Source of the DNA: Meiothermus sp. | Lineage (GTDB): Bacteria > Deinococcota > Deinococci > Deinococcales > Thermaceae | Direction of reading: 5' to 3' | Length of the DNA stretch: 64,000 nucleotides | NCBI GenBank assembly: GCA_026004095.1 | Contig: BPIL01000010.1 | Coordinates: 62,001-126,000 of the forward strand | In this document: one piece after another, positions 63,018 through 64,000 of the stretch | Layout: every line of letters begins with the position of its first letter | How positions within the stretch are numbered: the stretch's first letter is position 1 | Notes under the pieces: model-generated | Told to the model about the DNA's origin: nothing | The model's input: the letters and a program-made list of their open reading frames with translations, nothing else | Databases searched by the model: none | Position numbers and translations under genes: made by a program

Positions 63018-64000
63018 ATGCGCCGCGCGCTTTCTGCATTCCTTGTGCTGTGTTCCCTCGCCCTGGCCCAGACCACCCACACCGTGCAGCCCGGTGAGAC
63101 CCTCTACCGCATCGCCAGGCAGTACAACACCAGCGTGGAAGCCCTGCAGGCGCTGAATAACATCACAGACCCCACCCGGCTGCGGGTGGGGCAGGTCTTG
63201 CGGATAACCGGACAGCCCAGCCCTGCCCTGCACCGCCTCACCCAGGCCCCGGCCCCCATCGAGGCCCTCGAGTGGCCCCGCGAGACCATCCAGGGCCACC
63301 TGGCGGTGATCCGCCTCACGGCCCCCACACTGGTGCGGGGCGAGGTGCGCTTCCTGGGCAACACCTACCCCATCCAGCAGAACCGCGTGCTGCTGCCCGT
63401 ACCGGCCCTGCAAGCCCCTGGGGTCTACCCCGCCCGGCTGCGGGTGGGTGGCGCGGAGGTGGGGCTCGAGGTGCGGGTGGTGGCCGGAAGCTTTGGGCGC
63501 TTTGTGCTGCAACTGCCCCCCGACCGCCGGGCCCTGCTGGTGCCCGAGCGACTGCGGGCCGAGCGGCTCAAGGTGGTGGGCTCCTGCGACTTCGACCGGC
63601 CCCAGCAGTGGCGGGGCCCCTTCCGGAAACCCGTCCAGACCAACCGCATCACCGACCCCTTCGGCACCCGCCGCAGCTACGACGGTGGACGCTCTTACTC
63701 CTACCACGAAGGGCTCGACTACGGCGTGCCCGAAGGCACCCCGGTCTATGCCCCGGCCCCCGGCGTGGTGGGCCTGGCCGAACGGCTTGAGGTACGGGGG
63801 AACGCCGTCACCCTCGACCACGGGCTGGGGGTGTGCAGCGGCTACTGGCACCTCTCGCGCATTGCGGTAAAGCCGGGCCAGGCCGTGCAGGCCGGCGACC
63901 TGCTCGGCTACTCGGGCAACACCGGCCTGTCCAACGGGCCCCACCTGCACTTCGAGATCCGGGTGCGGGGCATCCCCACCAACCCCGCCCCCTGGTTCCT
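63018..64000 (+). CDS. LysM and M23 peptidase, 3' end beyond the window
   Basis: An exported cell-wall peptidase. The signal peptide MRRALSAFLVLCSLALAQ is followed by a LysM domain (HTVQPGETLYRIARQYN) that binds peptidoglycan, and a linker with an immunoglobulin-like region. The M23 domain has complete zinc ligands, in HEGLDYG (His and Asp) and GPHLHFEIR (His-x-His). It should cut peptide cross-links of the murein. The frame is still open at the window end, about 328 codons in. TAAACT lies 6 nt before the ATG. Confidence 0.92.
   Translation, partial: MRRALSAFLVLCSLALAQTTHTVQPGETLYRIARQYNTSVEALQALNNITDPTRLRVGQVLRITGQPSPALHRLTQAPAPIEALEWPRETIQGHLAVIRLTAPTLVRGEVRFLGNTYPIQQNRVLLPVPALQAPGVYPARLRVGGAEVGLEVRVVAGSFGRFVLQLPPDRRALLVPERLRAERLKVVGSCDFDRPQQWRGPFRKPVQTNRITDPFGTRRSYDGGRSYSYHEGLDYGVPEGTPVYAPAPGVVGLAERLEVRGNAVTLDHGLGVCSGYWHLSRIAVKPGQAVQAGDLLGYSGNTGLSNGPHLHFEIRVRGIPTNPAPWF

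Overview
The window looks like a chromosomal segment of a GC-rich member of Thermaceae, most likely Meiothermus. This rests on overall composition, on gene content (leaderless promoters, DUF1800/DUF1501 pair, sulfite-oxidase-like protein, minimal nucleotidyltransferase/HEPN pair, two AI-2E-type permeases) and on the palindrome CTCGAG, which is unusually frequent in the resident genes. The genus is an inference. No rRNA, tRNA or CRISPR array was found, and no gene-free stretch exceeds about 300 bases.

Layout. 1-8.6 kb: the 3' part of an FTR1-type iron permease gene, a lone LutC-like protein, aroQ, a five-gene haem uptake and degradation operon (IsdG-like monooxygenase, binding protein, DUF3386-like protein, permease, ATPase), then birA-bioY under a recognisable BirA operator. 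8.7-11.1 kb: an exported DUF1800/DUF1501 pair. 11.2-12.5 kb: a Gfo/Idh/MocA enzyme behind a 21-bp palindrome. 12.6-24.0 kb: a restriction-modification island with different composition. It holds a type III-like Res, a Mod split by an IS630-family element, an SNF2-like helicase and two HsdM remnants. 24.2-34.8 kb: a ten-gene operon, with a divergent GntR/FCD regulator.

The main proposal concerns that operon. Its products are a LacD/YihT-like aldolase, a YihV-like PfkB kinase, a fucose-isomerase-like protein, an ABC importer without its own ATPase, ComC-like and SlcC-like dehydrogenases, and a SuyAB-like lyase. Read together they would import and isomerise sulfoquinovose, phosphorylate and cleave it, and take the C3 sulfonate through sulfolactate inversion to pyruvate and sulfite. 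Operator-like palindromes of the same type lie at the operon promoter and before the Gfo/Idh/MocA gene at 11.2 kb, which could be a NAD-dependent sulfoquinovosidase. The restriction island separates these two parts. A sulfolactaldehyde dehydrogenase and a transport ATPase are not in the window.

34.8-64 kb is mostly housekeeping. It holds a MurNAc-recycling operon (YtcJ-like amidohydrolase, NagK-like kinase, MurQ), VanW, a diguanylate cyclase, PlsY, a sulfite-oxidase-like protein, CrcB with DUF190, two lipoproteins, Tgt, two AI-2E permeases, a degenerate M23-like protein, L28, LspA, FtsH, a TPR protein, MgsA, a GNAT/acyl-CoA-synthetase fusion with a deleted histidine loop, a DNA-methylase-like protein, a 14-repeat WD40 protein, cobalamin genes, two toxin-antitoxin-like pairs and a LysM/M23 peptidase cut by the window end. 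At least 17 genes have a -10-like hexamer 6-7 nt before the start codon, which points to leaderless transcripts.
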